From: Bacillus haynesii
GTDB taxonomy: Bacteria; Bacillota; Bacilli; Bacillales; Bacillaceae
DNA: 64,000 nt
Direction: 5' to 3'
Assembly: GCF_001969855.1 (NCBI RefSeq)
Contig: NZ_MRBL01000023.1
Location: forward strand, 55,403 to 119,402
The translations under genes were made by a program, and so were the position numbers. Below are positions 1 through 8,882 of this stretch, piece after piece. How positions within the stretch are numbered: the stretch's first letter is position 1; each line of letters opens with the position of its first letter. The notes below the pieces were generated by a model. That model did not search any database and was not told where the DNA came from. It saw only the letters and a list, made by a program, of their open reading frames with translations.

Positions 1-64
1 CGATATAGATGGCCAATGCTGTTCCAAGCGCTGTTTTTAATGTGCGATAACCTATTTTAAACAT
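1..64 (-). CDS. yqjA: YqjA, aromatic acid exporter family membrane protein (N-terminal fragment)
   Basis: Only the first 21 codons lie in the window; the gene continues past the left edge. The fragment begins MFKIGYRTLKTALGT, which I recognise as the start of the B. subtilis YqjA family (DUF939, aromatic acid exporter type), and a hydrophobic stretch follows. A GGGG-containing ribosome binding site precedes the ATG. It reads away from artM and in the same direction, and yqjA also follows the art genes in B. subtilis. The function of the family is poorly established. Confidence 0.75.
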   Translation of the reverse strand, partial: MFKIGYRTLKTALGTALAIYI

Positions 65-99
65 CGTTAACCCCAATCTTTTCTGCTAGTCTTAATGAA

Positions 100-130
100 T
101 AAAAAAGAAGAAGATCAGCATCTTCTTCAG
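100..130 (-). terminator. Rho-independent terminator after artM
   Basis: A perfect 9-bp inverted repeat (GAAGAAGAT, loop CAGC, ATCTTCTTC at 107-128) is followed on the minus strand by a run of T. It separates the artPQM operon from yqjA. Confidence 0.8.
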
Positions 131-136
131 CTTATT

Positions 137-865
137 TTATAGTATTTTCTCTAAAAAGTCTTGAGCTCTTTTCGATTTTGGAGAAGAAAAAAACGCTTTA
201 GGATCGTCGTCTTCGACAATGGTTCCTTCATCCATGAAAAGCACCCTGTCGGCGACTTCTTTGGCAAATCCCATTTCGTGCGTCACGATCACCATCGTCA
301 TCCCGGTTTTCGCCAAATCCTGCATCACTTGGAGCACTTCCTTGACCATTTCGGGATCAAGGGCTGATGTCGGCTCGTCAAACAGCATGATATCCGGATT
401 CATCGCCAGCGCCCTCGCAATCGCGACGCGCTGCTTTTGCCCCCCTGATAAACGGTTCGGATAATCATCTTTTTTATCGATAAGCCCCACTTTCTCAAGC
501 AGTTCTTCCGCTTTTTTCGCTGCCTCCTGTTTGCTTTCTTTTTTGACATGGACAGGTGCATACGTAATATTTTCAAGAACCGTTTTATGCGGAAACAAAT
601 GAAAATGCTGAAAGACCATGCCGATGTTCTCTCTGATTTTCAGCACATTTGTTTTCGGGCTTGTAATCTCTTGATCCTGAATGAAAATGCTGCCCTCCGT
701 CGGCTTTTCGAGCAGGTTTAAGCAACGCAGAAACGTTGACTTGCCTGAGCCCGACGGACCGATGACAGCGGCTACTTCGCCTTTTTCAAAGGAAACGGAA
801 ATATGTTTAAGCACCTCGTGCTTTCCGAAAGATTTTGAGAGATTGCGAACATTAATCATTGACAT
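137..865 (-). CDS. artM: ArtM, arginine ABC transporter ATP-binding subunit
   Basis: This is the ATPase of a polar amino acid importer, acting on the inner face of the membrane with ArtQ and ArtP. Walker A GPSGSGKS is at residues 36-43, the signature LSGGQ at 139-143, Walker B LFDEP at 161-165, and a switch histidine lies in VTHEMG near 195. The length of 242 aa is normal for the HisP/GlnQ family. The start overlaps the end of artQ by 14 bases, which suggests translational coupling. Arginine specificity is inferred from the orthologous B. subtilis artPQM (yqiXYZ) cluster; the sequence alone shows only a polar amino acid ATPase. Confidence 0.93.
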   Translation of the reverse strand: MSMINVRNLSKSFGKHEVLKHISVSFEKGEVAAVIGPSGSGKSTFLRCLNLLEKPTEGSIFIQDQEITSPKTNVLKIRENIGMVFQHFHLFPHKTVLENITYAPVHVKKESKQEAAKKAEELLEKVGLIDKKDDYPNRLSGGQKQRVAIARALAMNPDIMLFDEPTSALDPEMVKEVLQVMQDLAKTGMTMVIVTHEMGFAKEVADRVLFMDEGTIVEDDDPKAFFSSPKSKRAQDFLEKIL

Positions 866-1514
866 TCAGCTTCCTTTCAATCGCTTTGCCGACAAACGTC
901 AGGATCAAAACGAGCACATAGTAGATGAGGCCCGCAAACAGCATCGGCTCAAGCGGGCTGTAGATCGCAGCTCCCGCCTGATAGCTTCGTCTCATAATAT
1001 CGCCGAGTCCGATGACGGTGACAACAGCCGATTCCTTTGTCAGTGTAATCGATTCGTTGATCAGCGCGGGCATGATGTTTTTAAAGGCCTGCGGCATCAA
1101 GAGATCCTTCATCATCTTTGCATACGGGACGCCCAGCGCCATCGCCGCCTCTTTTTGCCCTTTGTCGATCGCATTGATTCCGGCTCTGATGATTTCTGAT
1201 ACATAAGCAGCGGAATTTAAGCCGAATGCGATGACGGCCGCCCAATAAGCATCAATATCAAAGCCAAGCACCTGAGGCAGCCCGTAATAGACGATCATCA
1301 GCTGCAGAACGAGCGGTGTCCCCCGGAATATGGAAGTGTAAAAGTCGGCAATCCATGCGAGGGGCTTGATCGAACTGATTTTTAAAAGCGTAATCAAAAC
1401 CCCCAGCAAAAATCCAAGCACGGCCGCAGCCGCGACCACTTTTAAGGTAACGCCCAAGCCTTCCAGGATGAAAGGCATTTCAGGTATTGTACTAGAAAAA
1501 TCAAGAAAATTCAT
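852..1514 (-). CDS. artQ: ArtQ, arginine ABC transporter permease
   Basis: This is the membrane permease of the importer, 220 aa with about five hydrophobic segments. It has the typical HisMQ-family cytoplasmic loop, where residues around [12 protein letters not shown] contact the ATPase. It lies between the binding-protein gene artP and the ATPase gene artM, as expected for a polar amino acid transporter. The gap to artP is about 90 bases. It is very probably co-transcribed from the promoter upstream of artP. Confidence 0.93.
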   Translation of the reverse strand: MNFLDFSSTIPEMPFILEGLGVTLKVVAAAAVLGFLLGVLITLLKISSIKPLAWIADFYTSIFRGTPLVLQLMIVYYGLPQVLGFDIDAYWAAVIAFGLNSAAYVSEIIRAGINAIDKGQKEAAMALGVPYAKMMKDLLMPQAFKNIMPALINESITLTKESAVVTVIGLGDIMRRSYQAGAAIYSPLEPMLFAGLIYYVLVLILTFVGKAIERKLNVND

Positions 1515-1601
1515 GATGACTCTCCCTCTCCCGCCTCATCATCAAAGAGGCGTACATCGCTTTAGAAAAAAAAGTTCAACAAAAAGTTGAACTTTTCACG
1601 C

Positions 1602-2369
1602 TTACTTTTTTGTTTCTCCGCCGAACCATTTTTCTTTCAGCTTATCAAGTTCTCCGCTTTTCTCCATTTCTTCAAGCGCTTTGTTGAACTTCTCGGTCAA
1701 ACCGCTTCCCTTTTTGAAGGCGATCGCAGAGCCGGCTTTTTCATCCGGTTCTTTCGGCAGATTGTAGCCAACCAGTTCTTCATTTTTATCAATATATTTT
1801 TCGGCAACGATATCTTCAATGATTGCTGCGTCAAAGCGGCCCGCTTTGATTTCTTCAGTTAAATCCGAAATGCGGTTGCGGTTTTCAACTTTTAAATTGT
1901 AATCCGGCGTGAGCTCCTTCGCTTTTTCTTCCTGGATGGAGCCAAGCTGTACGCCGACCGTTTTTCCTTTCAGATCGTCAAGCGATTTGATCCCGCTTGA
2001 TTTTTTCGTAACGATCATGTTGTGCGCCGTATAGTAGACGTTTGAAAAATCGACCTGTTTTTTGCGTTTAGGCGTCGGCGTCATTCCTGAAAGCACAATG
2101 TCGACTTTGTTTGTTTTAAGAGCGGTCACCAGGCCGTTGAAGTCCATGTCTTTCACTTCGATTTCATGGCCCGTTTTTTCAGCCAGTGCATTGGCCAGAT
2201 CAACATCAAAACCGACAATCTGATCTCCGTCTTTCGATTCAAAAGGCGGGTAATCGGCGGAAGTTCCCATCACCAATGTTTTTTTATCATCAGAGCTGCT
2301 GCTCGTCCCGCAAGCAGTCAATGCAAATGTGACACATGCTGTCACTACCAGTAACATCCATTTTTTCAT
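1602..2369 (-). CDS. artP: ArtP, arginine-binding lipoprotein
   Basis: This is the extracellular solute-binding protein of the transporter, 255 aa, family 3 periplasmic fold. A lipoprotein signal peptide starts MKKWMLL and ends in the lipobox LTAC with Cys20, so the mature protein is anchored to the outer face of the membrane. The conserved family segment FEVKDMDFNGLVTAL-like is present around residues 90-105. It is the first gene of artPQM and carries the only good promoter of the operon. A candidate arginine repressor site lies next to the promoter; ahrC itself is encoded at about 22.2 kb. Confidence 0.92.
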   Translation of the reverse strand: MKKWMLLVVTACVTFALTACGTSSSSDDKKTLVMGTSADYPPFESKDGDQIVGFDVDLANALAEKTGHEIEVKDMDFNGLVTALKTNKVDIVLSGMTPTPKRKKQVDFSNVYYTAHNMIVTKKSSGIKSLDDLKGKTVGVQLGSIQEEKAKELTPDYNLKVENRNRISDLTEEIKAGRFDAAIIEDIVAEKYIDKNEELVGYNLPKEPDEKAGSAIAFKKGSGLTEKFNKALEEMEKSGELDKLKEKWFGGETKK

Positions 2370-2394
2370 GTTGTGTATCCCCCTGAACCTGTTT

Positions 2395-2412
2395 GTTTGA
2401 ATATTTATTCGT
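2395..2412 (-). promoter_or_regulatory. Candidate ArgR/AhrC operator before artP
   Basis: The minus strand reads ACGAATAAATATTCAAAC, close to the ARG-box pattern of TGAAT, an A/T centre and ATTCA. It lies just downstream of the artP -10 box, where a bound repressor would block transcription. Arginine control of artPQM by AhrC is expected from B. subtilis. The site is assigned by eye and only one box is clear. Confidence 0.55.
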
Positions 2413-2420
2413 TGTTATGT

Positions 2421-2449
2421 ATTTTAAACATTTTCCGAGGCGGATGCAA
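2421..2449 (-). promoter_or_regulatory. Sigma-A promoter of artPQM
   Basis: On the minus strand a -35 TTGCAT (2444-2449) and a -10 TAAAAT (2421-2426) are separated by 17 bases. This places the transcript start about 40 bases before the artP ATG. Confidence 0.65.
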
Positions 2450-2552
2450 TACCATTTTGAAAAATAACTTAAAACCTTTAAATAAGCCTTTAAATACCAA
2501 TTAAACGCCTGTGTCCTGATCTTTCCGATTGCATATAAAAAGCATTTTTATA

Positions 2553-2586
2553 CACAAAAAAAGCCTGCCATATGTTTTGGCAGGCG
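2553..2586 (-). terminator. Terminator after brxB
   Basis: GCCTGCC and GGCAGGC (2563-2585) form a 7-bp stem with a 9-base loop, followed on the minus strand by seven or more T. Confidence 0.85.
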
Positions 2587-2595
2587 GTATTTCCC

Positions 2596-3033
2596 TTATA
2601 CTTCTTCACAGTATTCTTCAAACAGTCCTTGAAGCTTGGTGATGACAGCCATCGGCTCATAGCCTTCAATTTCATGGCGTTCTACCATTTTTAAAATCTT
2701 GCCGTCTTTTAAAAGGGCGAATGACGGAGAAGAAGGCGGATATCCTTCAAAATATTCCCTTGCTCTGGCCGTCGCTTCTTTGTCTTGTCCGGCAAAAACG
2801 GTGACGAGATAATCCGGGCGCTTATCATAATGAACTGCATGATGGGCGGCAGGTCTTGCAATCCCTCCTGCACAGCCGCAGACGGAGTTGACCATCACAA
2901 GCGTAGTGCCTTTTTTCGTGAGTGCTTCATCAACCTCTTCAGGCGTTTTCAGTTCGGTGTAGCCGGCAGCCGTTATTTCCTGTCTGGCCTGGCGCACGAC
3001 ATCGTTCATAAACAGATTAAAATCCATGTTCAC
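2596..3033 (-). CDS. brxB: BrxB, bacilliredoxin (YqiW family)
   Basis: This thioredoxin-like protein removes bacillithiol from mixed disulfides on cytosolic proteins after oxidative or hypochlorite stress. The active-site motif SVCGCAGG is visible with Cys52 and Cys54, the CGC arrangement typical of BrxA/BrxB. Length is 145 aa, normal for the family. The GTG at 3033 is preferred because AAAGGAGAG lies about 10 bases upstream; an ATG two codons later is possible. The gene is monocistronic, between artP and bmrU, with its own terminator. Confidence 0.9.
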   Translation of the reverse strand: MNMDFNLFMNDVVRQARQEITAAGYTELKTPEEVDEALTKKGTTLVMVNSVCGCAGGIARPAAHHAVHYDKRPDYLVTVFAGQDKEATARAREYFEGYPPSSPSFALLKDGKILKMVERHEIEGYEPMAVITKLQGLFEEYCEEV

Positions 3034-3216
3034 TTTAAGATCTCTCCTTTTTAGCCGCTTTCAGCATCATGCTAAAGCCGCTGTTTGCTCATCTGTTCTA
3101 ATGATACTTTGAAACCGTCCGGACCGCAAATCAGGCGATTCGTGTTCCTTCAGGTTTATGGCACGGGCAGCCCGGGGAAAAATAAGTAAAGACCCTATAA
3201 AATAAAGGAGTACTTT

Positions 3217-4119
3217 ATGAATCGAAAGAAAGCAATGCTGATATACAACGGTAATGCAGGGCAAAAAAATGTTAAAAAAACACTCGGTGCTGCCGTACCG
3301 ATTCTTTCACAAGCTATAGACGAACTCATCGTGAAACCGACGAGAAAAAAACGCGATGCGTTCGAATTTTGCCGGGAGATCGGGGAGGATATCGGGCAAT
3401 TGTTTATATTAGGCGGTGACGGGACGGTACACGAATGCATTAACGGCATCAGTCAGCTTCACACCAAGCCTGATATCGGCATTCTCCCGGGCGGTACATG
3501 CAACGACTTTTCCAGAGCGCTCCGGATTCCCCAGAACATTGAAAAAGCGGCGGAAGCGCTCGTCAATGGAAGTCCCGTCCCGGTCGATGTTTTAAAAGCA
3601 AATGATCATTATTGTCTCAACTTTTGGGGCATCGGATTGATCACGGAAGCTTCGAGCCATATCAATCAAACGGAAAAAGCGCTGCTCGGAAGAATCAGTT
3701 ATTTTACGAGTGCACTGCGGACAATCTCCAATCTTGAGCCCTTCTCTTTCCGCCTATCGATTGACGGAGAAGAGTTTACTGACGAGGCGGTCATGGTGGT
3801 CGTGCTGAACGGACCATTTATCGGAACGAACAAGATCCCCCTTCCGCAGCTGAGCATTAACGACGGAAAAGCGGACATCCTTGTCTGCCGGAATACGAAT
3901 CTGGCTGCATTGAAAGAGCTTTTTGCAATGGATGATCCCGAATGGGAATCCTTTGAAGGCGAGCTCTCCTATTATCAGGGGCAAAGTGTTCAAGTTGAAA
4001 CCGCCCATCCAATGGAAGCCGATACAGACGGCGAAATCAGCACAACAACGCCGGCTTCAATCGAGGTCCTAAACGGGCATCTCCGTATGCTCGCCCCCTT
4101 AGAAAAAGAAAAAAGCTGA
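3217..4119 (+). CDS. bmrU: BmrU, diacylglycerol kinase-like lipid kinase
   Basis: A soluble lipid kinase of the DagK/YegS/BmrU family. The catalytic motif GGDGT is at residues 66-70 and the glycine-rich LPGGTCNDFSRAL follows near 95-108. Length 300 aa is normal. The ribosome binding site AAAGGAG is well placed. In B. subtilis this gene heads bmrU-bmr-bmrR; here no efflux pump or MerR-type regulator follows, and the convergent bkdB gene begins after a shared terminator. The physiological substrate is unknown. Confidence 0.85.
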   Translation: MNRKKAMLIYNGNAGQKNVKKTLGAAVPILSQAIDELIVKPTRKKRDAFEFCREIGEDIGQLFILGGDGTVHECINGISQLHTKPDIGILPGGTCNDFSRALRIPQNIEKAAEALVNGSPVPVDVLKANDHYCLNFWGIGLITEASSHINQTEKALLGRISYFTSALRTISNLEPFSFRLSIDGEEFTDEAVMVVVLNGPFIGTNKIPLPQLSINDGKADILVCRNTNLAALKELFAMDDPEWESFEGELSYYQGQSVQVETAHPMEADTDGEISTTTPASIEVLNGHLRMLAPLEKEKS

Positions 4120-4142
4120 CCCTTAACGGGCCGGCTTTTTCT
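4108..4142. terminator. Bidirectional terminator between bmrU and bkdB
   Basis: AAAAAGC (4110-4116) pairs with GCTTTTT (4134-4140), with a shorter inner CCC/GGG helix. A and T runs on both sides let it serve both convergent genes. Confidence 0.7.
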
Positions 4143-4145
4143 TTT

Positions 4146-5426
4146 TTAATAGATGGACGTATGATCATCGATTTGTTCCAGAATCTCTTTCACACGGGCA
4201 AGGAATCTGCCGCAAATGAGGCCGTCAAGCACTCTGTGATCGAGGGATAAGCACAGGTTCACCATATCCCTGACCGCGATCATGCCATGCTCCATGACGA
4301 CGGGACGCTTGACGATCGATTCAACCTGCAGAATGGCCGCCTGCGGATGGTTGATGATCCCCATCGACTGAACCGATCCGAACGAACCGGTATTGTTGAC
4401 CGTAAACGTACCCCCGCTCATATCCCCGCCGGTCAGCTTGCCGCTTCTGACCTTATGAGCCAGTTCGGAGATTTCTCTTGCGATGCCTTTAATCGTTTTT
4501 TCATCGGCATGCTTGATGACAGGAACGTATAACGCATCCTCAGTCGCTACTGCAATTGAGATGTTGATGTCTTTTTTCTGAATGATTTTATCTCCGGCCC
4601 ACATGCTGTTCATTTGCGGGAATTCCTTCAGCGCCTGTGCGATCGCTTTGACAAAGAACGCGAAAAAGGTCAGGCTGAAGCCCTCTTTTTTCTTGAATTC
4701 GTCTTTTATTTTGTTACGATAGCTCACAAGACTAGTGACATCCACTTCCATCATCGTCCAGGCATGAGGGATTTCATGCTTGCTTCTGACCATGTTGGTC
4801 GCAATCGCATGACGGATTCCAGTCACAGGAATCTCGACGTCTCCGGCTGCACTTTGAGGCGGTGCAGCTTGAGGGGCGGCTTGCGCCGGTTTTTGAGCAG
4901 GTTCGCTCATTCCCCCGGCATTTGCATCCGGCTGTTTTTCCGGCGTTGCATCAGCTTGAGGAACAGCTCCGGTAGCAATGATACGCTGGATGTCTTTTCT
5001 TGTGATCCGTCCGCCCGCACCGGTACCTTCCACCTGCTCCAAATCGATGTTGTGCTCTCCGGCAAGTCTCAGCACCGCCGGAGAAAAACGTTTTTTCTGA
5101 GATGTATCTTTCGCCTCCGGTTTGGCCGGCTCCGCTTCCGCTTGATCTGGCTTTGAAACAGCCTCAGCCTCCGGTTTCGCATCTTCATTTGTTTCGACTT
5201 TGCAGATGACGTCTCCGACTTGCAGAGTTTCGCCTTCCTTCCCGACAAGCTCGGTAATCGTTCCCGTGAACGATGAAGGGACTTCAGCATTGACCTTATC
5301 CGTCATCACTTCAGCAATCGGATCGTATTTGTTGACGTGATCTCCGACGCTGACGAGCCATTTGCTGATGGTTCCCTCAGTCACGCTCTCTCCGAGCTGC
5401 GGCATTGTCATTTGTTCCACTGCCAT
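4146..5426 (-). CDS. bkdB: BkdB, E2 dihydrolipoyl acyltransferase of branched-chain keto acid dehydrogenase
   Basis: This is the core of the complex that converts keto acids of Val, Leu and Ile to branched acyl-CoAs, the primers for iso and anteiso fatty acids. An N-terminal lipoyl domain carries the modified Lys44 in TDKVNAEV. An Ala/Pro/Gln-rich linker, a peripheral-subunit-binding domain around residues 113-148 (RFSPAVLRLAGEHNIDL) and a C-terminal catalytic domain follow, the last with LSLDHRVLDG. The length, 426 aa, agrees with the B. subtilis protein. It is the last gene of the ptb-bcd-buk-lpdV-bkdAA-bkdAB-bkdB operon. Confidence 0.95.
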   Translation of the reverse strand: MAVEQMTMPQLGESVTEGTISKWLVSVGDHVNKYDPIAEVMTDKVNAEVPSSFTGTITELVGKEGETLQVGDVICKVETNEDAKPEAEAVSKPDQAEAEPAKPEAKDTSQKKRFSPAVLRLAGEHNIDLEQVEGTGAGGRITRKDIQRIIATGAVPQADATPEKQPDANAGGMSEPAQKPAQAAPQAAPPQSAAGDVEIPVTGIRHAIATNMVRSKHEIPHAWTMMEVDVTSLVSYRNKIKDEFKKKEGFSLTFFAFFVKAIAQALKEFPQMNSMWAGDKIIQKKDINISIAVATEDALYVPVIKHADEKTIKGIAREISELAHKVRSGKLTGGDMSGGTFTVNNTGSFGSVQSMGIINHPQAAILQVESIVKRPVVMEHGMIAVRDMVNLCLSLDHRVLDGLICGRFLARVKEILEQIDDHTSIY

Positions 5427-5449
5427 ACGATATGTCCTCCTTCGCTATA

Positions 5450-6433
5450 TTAAAACTCGGCCAATTCTCTCATCGCTGTTTCTGCTTTATCCGGATTGAC
5501 CATAAAGAATTTTTCCATTGTAGGAGCATACGGCATTGCCGGGACGTCAGGGCCCGCCAACCGCTTAATCGGCGCATCCAAATCGAACAGGCAATGCTCT
5601 GAAATGATCGCGGCTACTTCACTCATAATGCTGCCTTCCTTCGTATCCTCGGTCATCAGAAGCACTTTGCCCGTTTTGGAAGCCGCTTCAATAATCGCTT
5701 CCTGATCGAGCGGATATACCGTTCTTAAATCAAGGATATGTGCGGAAATCCCGTCTTTGGCAAGCCGCTCGGCAGCCTGAAGGGCGAAATGGACGCACAA
5801 TCCGTATGTGATGACGGTAATGTCGTCGCCTTCCCTCTTCACGTCCGCCTTTCCGATCGGCAACACATAGTCGTCACTCGGCACTTCGCCTTTGATCAGC
5901 CGGTATGCACGTTTATGTTCGAAGAACAGCACAGGATCATCATCGCGGATGGCCGCTTTCAAAAGCCCTTTGACATCATAAGGCGTCGAAGGCATGACGA
6001 TTTTCAGTCCGGGCTGGTTGGCAAACACGGCTTCAACCGACTGTGAATGGTACAGCGCACCGTGCACGCCTCCGCCGTAAGGTGCGCGGATGACGATCGG
6101 ACAGTTCCAGTCATTGTTGGAGCGGTAGCGGATTTTTGCCGCTTCCGAAATAATCTGGTTGACAGCCGGCATGATAAAATCAGCAAACTGCATTTCGGCG
6201 ACCGGTCTCATCCCGTACATGGCAGCCCCGATTCCGACGCCGGCAATTGCGGATTCCGCCAAAGGTGTGTCCATCACCCGCTCTTCGCCGAACTGGTCGT
6301 AAAGACCGGCTGTCGCCTTGAACACACCGCCTTTTTTGCCGACATCCTCCCCTAAAACAAAGACGCGGGGATCCTTTTCCATTTCTTCTTTCAAAGCCAA
6401 AGTGACAGCATCTATATATGACATAACTGGCAT
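5450..6433 (-). CDS. bkdAB: BkdAB, E1 beta subunit of branched-chain keto acid dehydrogenase
   Basis: It pairs with BkdAA to form the thiamine diphosphate-dependent decarboxylase. The 327 aa match the B. subtilis protein in length, and characteristic transketolase segments such as GEDVGKKGGVFKATAGL near residue 28 and PYGGGVHGALYHSQS near 120 are visible. It sits 12 bases after bkdAA and 23 bases before bkdB. Confidence 0.95.
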   Translation of the reverse strand: MPVMSYIDAVTLALKEEMEKDPRVFVLGEDVGKKGGVFKATAGLYDQFGEERVMDTPLAESAIAGVGIGAAMYGMRPVAEMQFADFIMPAVNQIISEAAKIRYRSNNDWNCPIVIRAPYGGGVHGALYHSQSVEAVFANQPGLKIVMPSTPYDVKGLLKAAIRDDDPVLFFEHKRAYRLIKGEVPSDDYVLPIGKADVKREGDDITVITYGLCVHFALQAAERLAKDGISAHILDLRTVYPLDQEAIIEAASKTGKVLLMTEDTKEGSIMSEVAAIISEHCLFDLDAPIKRLAGPDVPAMPYAPTMEKFFMVNPDKAETAMRELAEF

Positions 6434-6445
6434 TGTTCTTCCCCC

Positions 6446-7438
6446 TTACTCCGCATAAACATGCCGCAGCGCATCTTCCGGATCTGCATAAGGTGCATGT
6501 TCAGCATAATCTGTTGCTTCATTGACGATGGTTGTGATCTCATCCGACATTTGCTTCTCAGACTGGTCATCCAGAAGCCCTGCTTCTTTTAAGTATTGTG
6601 CGAATTTGTTAAGCGGATCATTTTTCTTCGCCTCCGCCACCTCTTCGCGCTCTCTGTAGCTTCGATCGTCATCATCGCTGGAGTGCGGGGTCAGCCGGTA
6701 TGATATCGTTTCGATTAATGTCGGACCTTCGCCTCTTCCGGCCCGTTCCCTTGCTTCTTTAACCGCTTTGTAGACTTCAAGCGGATCATTTCCGTCAACG
6801 GTCACGCCAGGCATGCCGTAACCGACGGCACGGTCGGAAATGTTTTCACAAGCCACCTGCTTTTCGTAAGGAACCGAGATGGCATATTTATTGTTTTCAC
6901 ACATAAAAATGACGGGAAGCTTATGCACGGCGGCAAAGTTCGCTCCTTCATGGAAGTCCCCCTGGTTTGAAGAGCCTTCGCCGAACGTCACAAAAGTCGC
7001 GATGTCTTTCTTGTCAAGCCTTCCGGCAAGCGCTACACCCACCGCATGCGGAACTTGCGTTGTCACCGGCGAAGAGCCCGTGACGATCCTGTTTTTCTTT
7101 TGGCCGAAGTGGCTCGGCATCTGCTTTCCTCCTGAATTCGGGTCCTCGGCTTTTGCAAACGCCGACAGCATTAAATCTTTTGCCGTCATTCCAAAAGCAA
7201 GCACAACGCCCATATCCCTGTAATACGGAAGCGCATAATCGTTCTCCCGGTCTAAAGCGAAAGCCGCTCCGACCTGGGCTGCTTCCTGTCCTTGACAAGA
7301 GATGACAAAAGGAATTTTGCCTGAACGATTTAAGAGCCACATCCGCTCATCGAGTTTTCTGGCTAAAAGCATGGTTTTGTACATGTCGATTGCTTGTTCA
7401 TCTGTTAATCCCACTGCTTCATGACGGTTATTGCCCAT
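6446..7438 (-). CDS. bkdAA: BkdAA, E1 alpha subunit of branched-chain keto acid dehydrogenase
   Basis: This subunit binds thiamine diphosphate; the motif GEGSSNQGDFHEGAN with the later CENNKYA is visible. A phosphorylation-loop-like segment YRLTPHSSDDDD is present. The start at 7438 gives 330 aa, the same as B. subtilis, and has AAGGAGTG eight bases upstream; the frame is open 15 codons further but without support. The gene overlaps nothing and follows lpdV by 22 bases. Confidence 0.94.
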   Translation of the reverse strand: MGNNRHEAVGLTDEQAIDMYKTMLLARKLDERMWLLNRSGKIPFVISCQGQEAAQVGAAFALDRENDYALPYYRDMGVVLAFGMTAKDLMLSAFAKAEDPNSGGKQMPSHFGQKKNRIVTGSSPVTTQVPHAVGVALAGRLDKKDIATFVTFGEGSSNQGDFHEGANFAAVHKLPVIFMCENNKYAISVPYEKQVACENISDRAVGYGMPGVTVDGNDPLEVYKAVKEARERAGRGEGPTLIETISYRLTPHSSDDDDRSYREREEVAEAKKNDPLNKFAQYLKEAGLLDDQSEKQMSDEITTIVNEATDYAEHAPYADPEDALRHVYAE

Positions 7439-7460
7439 TTTTTTCACTCCTTCATGCTTT

Positions 7461-8882
7461 CTAAAAATGAATCGCTTTTCCATCTACGGCAAGGGCGGCT
7501 TCTCCGATCGCCTCCGAAAGCGTCGGATGCGGGTGGATCGTTTGTCCGACTTCCCACGGGGTGGCGTCAAGCACCTTTGCCAGACCGGCTTCGGATATCA
7601 TGTCTGTCACATGCGGGCCGATCATGTGAACGCCCAAAATATCATCTGTTTCGCGATCGGCGACGATTTTGACAAAGCCGTCCGTCTCTCCGTACACGAG
7701 CGCTTTCCCAATCGCCTGAAACGGAAATTTACCTACTTTGACGCTCTTGCCCTGCGCCTTCGCCTCATCCTCTGTCAAGCCGACCGATGCGGCTTCAGGG
7801 CTTGAATAGATGCATTTTGAGACAAGCGAATAATCGATGGCGTGCGGGTTCTCGTCTGCAATATGCTCAACGGCCGTAATCCCTTCGTGGGAAGCTGCAT
7901 GTGCAAGCTGAAGGCCGCCGATCACATCTCCTATCGCATAGATGTGGGATTCTTTTGTCTGGTACATGCTGTTTGTCACGATAAAGCCGTTTTCCACCTG
8001 GATATCCGTGTTTTCCAGACCGATCCCTTCAACATTTGCCTGCCTTCCGACCGATACGAGCATTTTCTCAGCGGAATAGGTCTGTTTTTCTCCGTCTTTT
8101 TCCGCTTGAATGCTGACCGTATCGCCTTTTGCCAATGTGTCGGGCAGCACTTTTGCTCCCGTGATGATTGTGATGCCTTTTTTCACTAGCTGCGTCTGCA
8201 TTTCTTTAGAAATATCGGCATCCTCAGTCGGTAAAATCCGGTCTGCATACTCAATGACGGTCACATCAACACCGAAATCACACAGCATGGAAGCCCACTC
8301 GATTCCGATGACACCTCCTCCGACAATCAGCATGGAAGCCGGAAGCTGCTCAAGTTCAAGCGCTTCGTCGGATGACAGAACGCTTTCCCCGTCAAGCTCA
8401 AGCCCTGGCAGCGACCTGGGCCTTGAGCCTGTGGCGATGATGACGTTTTTCGGTATGAGCATCTCATTTTCATCCCCGTTCGCCATCTCAACGGAAACCG
8501 TCCCCGGGTTCGGGGAGAAAATCGACGGCCCGAGGATCCGTCCGATTCCTTCGTAAACATCGATCTTTCCTTTTTTCATCAAGTGTTTGACTCCGTTGTA
8601 CAGCTGGTCAATTATTTTTTGTTTTCTGCTTTGAACTTGAGAAAACCGCAGTCCGACTTCAGGAATGACCACTCCGAATTCGTCCGCCTTTTTTGCTGTC
8701 CTGTAAACTTCCGCGCTTCTAAGGAGCGCTTTCGACGGGATGCAGCCTTTATGAAGGCACGTACCGCCGAGTTTCCGCTTTTCAACGACGGCTGTTTTCA
8801 GCCCGAGCTGTGAAGCTCTGATGGCAGCCACATAGCCGCCTGTGCCCCCTCCGAGAATCACGAGATCGTATTCAGTTGCCAT
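7461..8882 (-). CDS. lpdV: LpdV, dihydrolipoyl dehydrogenase (E3) of the Bkd complex
   Basis: A flavoprotein that reoxidises the lipoyl group of BkdB with NAD. The FAD-binding [10 protein letters not shown] is near residue 11, and the redox disulfide [12 protein letters not shown] has Cys42 and Cys47. A second nucleotide-binding glycine motif [11 protein letters not shown] lies near 188, and the catalytic HPHPTLSE near the C-terminus. Length 473 aa is usual. The 11-bp overlap with buk suggests coupled translation. Confidence 0.95.
   Translation of the reverse strand: MATEYDLVILGGGTGGYVAAIRASQLGLKTAVVEKRKLGGTCLHKGCIPSKALLRSAEVYRTAKKADEFGVVIPEVGLRFSQVQSRKQKIIDQLYNGVKHLMKKGKIDVYEGIGRILGPSIFSPNPGTVSVEMANGDENEMLIPKNVIIATGSRPRSLPGLELDGESVLSSDEALELEQLPASMLIVGGGVIGIEWASMLCDFGVDVTVIEYADRILPTEDADISKEMQTQLVKKGITIITGAKVLPDTLAKGDTVSIQAEKDGEKQTYSAEKMLVSVGRQANVEGIGLENTDIQVENGFIVTNSMYQTKESHIYAIGDVIGGLQLAHAASHEGITAVEHIADENPHAIDYSLVSKCIYSSPEAASVGLTEDEAKAQGKSVKVGKFPFQAIGKALVYGETDGFVKIVADRETDDILGVHMIGPHVTDMISEAGLAKVLDATPWEVGQTIHPHPTLSEAIGEAALAVDGKAIHF

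Noticed and set aside
681..1199. Long plus-strand frame of 172 codons opposite artM and artQ
   Set aside because: It is the antisense shadow of two well-supported transporter genes and has no family resemblance.
4614..5156. Plus-strand frame of 180 codons opposite bkdB
   Set aside because: Antisense to a clear E2 gene; its Arg/His/Phe-rich composition is that of a shadow frame.
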